Assembly: GCF_011039205.1 (NCBI RefSeq)
Contig: NZ_JAAKEL010000003.1
Span: forward strand, 62,001 to 126,000
Length of the DNA: 64,000 nucleotides
Source of the DNA: Dysgonomonas sp. ZJ279
Lineage (GTDB): Bacteria; Bacteroidota; Bacteroidia; Bacteroidales; Dysgonomonadaceae
Direction of reading: 5' to 3'
Shown one piece after another: positions 61,457-64,000 of this stretch (the stretch's first letter is position 1; each line of letters begins with the position of its first letter). The translations under genes were made by a program, and so were the position numbers. The notes below the pieces were generated by a model that worked only from the letters and a program-made list of their open reading frames with translations, ran no database searches and was not told where the DNA came from.

Positions 61457-64000
61457 ATGAAAAAAAGTAAGTACTACATGTGTGAAGGTAGGTCTTCTAA
61501 GCGGAGTATTCTTCTGTTCTTAGCAACAGGATTACTCTGTTTTCTACCGGTTTTTCTCTTTGCACAGACAGAGAGAATAGTAACAGGGACAGTTACTGAC
61601 ACCTCTAACGAACCTCTTGTTGGTGTTACAATTAGTGTAAAGGGTTCGACAGTCGGAGCCCATACCGATAATGATGGGAATTTTTCTATAAATGCAGATG
61701 CAGGGGCTACATTAGTGGCGTCGTATGTTGGATTTTTAAGACAAGAAATTTCTGTTGGTAATAGAAGTAAGATCAACATTACCTTAGAAGAGGATAACCA
61801 ATTATTAAGAGAGGTTGTGGTAATTGGCTACGGAACGATGGAGAAACGGGCTGTAACGAGTTCTATTTCGTCTATAAGTGGTAAAGATCTAGTCTTGGGA
61901 ATGGGGGGAGCTACAGTTGGAACAGCGCTTCAAGGTCGGATTGCCGGATTGACCATATCGGGTAATTCGAGTCCTAACGCTACTAACGATTTCCAATTAC
62001 GGGGAGTTGCTTCTGTTAATTCCAGCAAAGGGCCGTTAGTTGTTATCGACGGAATTCCCGGGGGAGACATCCGTTCCCTTAATCAGGAAGATATCGAGTC
62101 TATCGATGTTCTGAAAGATGCATCTGCCGGAGCTATTTATGGAACACGTGCTGCTGGTGGTGTAATCCTTATTACAACAAAGCAAGCAAATGATGGTCCT
62201 ATCAAACTCACCTATACAGGAGAATTTTCGACAGAAACAGTGAGAGCCAGGCCTCAGGTGTTATCTGCGAGCGAATTTGTAGAGCATGGATTAAGTCAGG
62301 ACAATTTTGGTCATGATACCGACTGGTATGACGAGTTACTCCGTGATAATCCGTTTTCGCAAAGACATCTGATCAATTTATCCGGTGGAAGCAAAGCTGC
62401 CCGTATCTATACAACTTTTATGATGCAAGATCAAAAAGGTATAGTTATTGGTGATGGACGAAAGGATTATTCGGGAAGAATGAACGTTAATTTCAGTCTG
62501 CTGGATGGAAAATTAGAGATAAAAACGCATGCCGAATACCATGAGGCTGACAGAGATCAGCGTGCAAATGGAGGTCTTTTTAACATGGCTCTGAAGTTGA
62601 ATCCGACTCAGGCAGCTTATGATGCAAGCAATCCAACAGGCTACAATGTCTGGACAGGCGGTTGGGAGTATTTTAATCCTGTTGCCGATGTGAATCTAAG
62701 AGAGAATAGAGGGAAAGATAAATGGTTGTTGGCAGATGCTACAGTTAAAGTAAATATAAACACTGATTTGTATGCACAAGCTACTATTGGATACCAAGGC
62801 AAACAATGGCAAAATTATCAATTTGTATCGGCTAATCATAAATCTTCTTTAGATAATACACGTAGGGGCGAAGCTTTTCACGAATTTAGTAAGACTGACG
62901 ATATCATATTCGAATCTATTCTTAGCTATAATAAAGCATTTGGTAATAATGTGATAAGCGCTGTGGGGGGTTATAGCTTTTTCGAAACAAACGGCGAAAA
63001 ATTCAATATGAGAAACTTCGATTTTCCGGTTGATGGGCTAGGTCCCTGGGATATTGGCAAAGGAACATACCTGAGTGAAGGTAGAGCTACAATGAGCTCT
63101 AATAAGAGTGCAAGAGAGCGTTTAATTGCATTCTTAGGTCGGGTTAACTATAGCTTTAAAGACAGGTATATGGCTACAGCCAGTCTTCGTCACGAAGGTT
63201 CTTCTAAATTCGGTAAGAATAATAAATGGGGTAATTTTTATTCTCTATCAGGTGGATGGCGTTTTTCTGAAGAATCATTCTTGAAAGATATCGAAGTAAT
63301 AAACGATTTGAAATTCAGGGTTGGATATGGTGTCACCGGAAATAATGGTTTTGAAGCAGGAAAATCGACCAAAATGTATGCTTCGGATGATAATTGGTGG
63401 ATGACAAATAACGTTTGGAATTATGCCTATGGTTCTAAACATAATGTGAATTATGATTTGCACTGGGAGGAAAAGAAAGAGCTGAATTTTGGTCTGGACT
63501 ACTCTCTGTTGGATAATCGCCTTTTTGGTAAACTCGATATTTATAACCGTAAGGTAGAAGGTATGATTTATGATGTTTTCGTACCGGTACCTCCGTCAGT
63601 TCACGATAGAACCACGATGAATGCCGGTAATTTAGAAAATAGTGGATGGGAGTTCGAAATAGGAGCTATACCTTTCAAAACAAAAGATTTTGAATATACT
63701 ACCACCATGCGTTTTTCTCATAATGAATCTAAAATTACATCATTATGGGGAAGTAATACATACGAAGATCGTCTGGGATTTCCGGGTCCTGGTAGTCCGG
63801 GTACTGCAATTCGTTTGCAGGCAGGAAAAAATATCGGAGAATATTATATCTGGCGATATGCGGGTATAGATGATAACGGTAATTGGCTATTGTATGACAA
63901 AAATAATAACGTAATCCCTGCCGCCGATAAAAAAAATGAAGATAAAGCGTTTGTCGGTAATGCTATGCCTAAACTCATTATCGCATGGGATCATACCATC
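61457..64000 (+). CDS. SusC/RagA-family TonB-dependent outer-membrane receptor (partial)
   Basis: The frame runs from ATG 61457 to the window edge, 848 residues without a stop. The order is: signal peptide (about residues 19-36, ending LFAQ), carboxypeptidase-regulatory-like domain (VTGTVTDTSNEPLVGVTISV), the linker VVVIGYGTMEKRAVTSSIS, the plug with GRIAGLTISG and DVLKDASAGAIYGTRAAGGV, then beta-barrel strands including the late GNAMPKLIIAWDHTI. It imports oligosaccharides or peptides with a SusD-like lipoprotein, which should lie just beyond 64000. Confidence 0.95.
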   Translation, partial: MKKSKYYMCEGRSSKRSILLFLATGLLCFLPVFLFAQTERIVTGTVTDTSNEPLVGVTISVKGSTVGAHTDNDGNFSINADAGATLVASYVGFLRQEISVGNRSKINITLEEDNQLLREVVVIGYGTMEKRAVTSSISSISGKDLVLGMGGATVGTALQGRIAGLTISGNSSPNATNDFQLRGVASVNSSKGPLVVIDGIPGGDIRSLNQEDIESIDVLKDASAGAIYGTRAAGGVILITTKQANDGPIKLTYTGEFSTETVRARPQVLSASEFVEHGLSQDNFGHDTDWYDELLRDNPFSQRHLINLSGGSKAARIYTTFMMQDQKGIVIGDGRKDYSGRMNVNFSLLDGKLEIKTHAEYHEADRDQRANGGLFNMALKLNPTQAAYDASNPTGYNVWTGGWEYFNPVADVNLRENRGKDKWLLADATVKVNINTDLYAQATIGYQGKQWQNYQFVSANHKSSLDNTRRGEAFHEFSKTDDIIFESILSYNKAFGNNVISAVGGYSFFETNGEKFNMRNFDFPVDGLGPWDIGKGTYLSEGRATMSSNKSARERLIAFLGRVNYSFKDRYMATASLRHEGSSKFGKNNKWGNFYSLSGGWRFSEESFLKDIEVINDLKFRVGYGVTGNNGFEAGKSTKMYASDDNWWMTNNVWNYAYGSKHNVNYDLHWEEKKELNFGLDYSLLDNRLFGKLDIYNRKVEGMIYDVFVPVPPSVHDRTTMNAGNLENSGWEFEIGAIPFKTKDFEYTTTMRFSHNESKITSLWGSNTYEDRLGFPGPGSPGTAIRLQAGKNIGEYYIWRYAGIDDNGNWLLYDKNNNVIPAADKKNEDKAFVGNAMPKLIIAWDHTI

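Overview
The window looks like chromosome from a member of the Bacteroidota, most likely order Bacteroidales and possibly a Dysgonomonas-like genus. The genus is a guess; no rRNA gene is present to settle it. The reasons are AT-rich DNA, several promoter candidates of the Bacteroidota type (TTTG, a 17-23 base spacer, then TAnnTTTG), weak or absent Shine-Dalgarno sequences, a SusC-type TonB-dependent receptor, a FISUMP protein, two DUF3857 proteins and a menaquinone-only quinone pathway. No rRNA, tRNA, CRISPR array, prophage or intact insertion sequence was seen.

Layout. 1-98 is the tail of an unrecognised gene. 482-3181 is a Ca2+-type P-type ATPase flanked by two copies of a palindromic repeat. 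3406-9578 (minus) holds a FISUMP protein with a broken relative behind it, two tandem paralogous HTH regulators, a lone TatA and a ROK regulator. 9918-15879 (minus) is the menaquinone operon menF-menD-menB-menC-menE. 16300-22069 is a MacAB-TolC-like exporter operon with two permeases. 22423-24582 is a divergent EF-G paralogue whose catalytic histidine is replaced. 25031-26416 is aspartate ammonia-lyase. 26536-33153 is a metal-efflux locus: a His-rich exported protein, a Fur-family regulator, then adaptor, RND pump and outer-membrane channel. 33297-37206 holds a DUF3857 pair, one with and one without transglutaminase catalytic residues. An EamA transporter, a GH3 glycosidase with a PA14 insert and a predicted outer-membrane protein follow.

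42860-55747 is a complete 14-gene complex I operon, nuoA to nuoN, with separate nuoC and nuoD, with the NADH-oxidising subunits E, F and G, and with a short NuoG lacking the large molybdopterin-like domain. Together with the menaquinone operon this implies NADH to menaquinone electron transport. After it come two small exported proteins of unknown function around an internally deleted GNAT acetyltransferase remnant, a PhoA-type alkaline phosphatase, surE and lpxB. The window ends inside a SusC-like receptor gene whose leader holds a 20-unit AG repeat and a strong hairpin.

Most of the window is housekeeping and transport DNA. I found no clearly new defence or mobile system. The points most worth a second look are the dinucleotide tract before the susC-like gene, the EF-G paralogue with altered switch regions and a palindrome in its leader, the His-rich metal locus with a possibly leaderless first gene, the paired palindromes and diverged direct repeat before nuoA, and the MITE-like repeat family.
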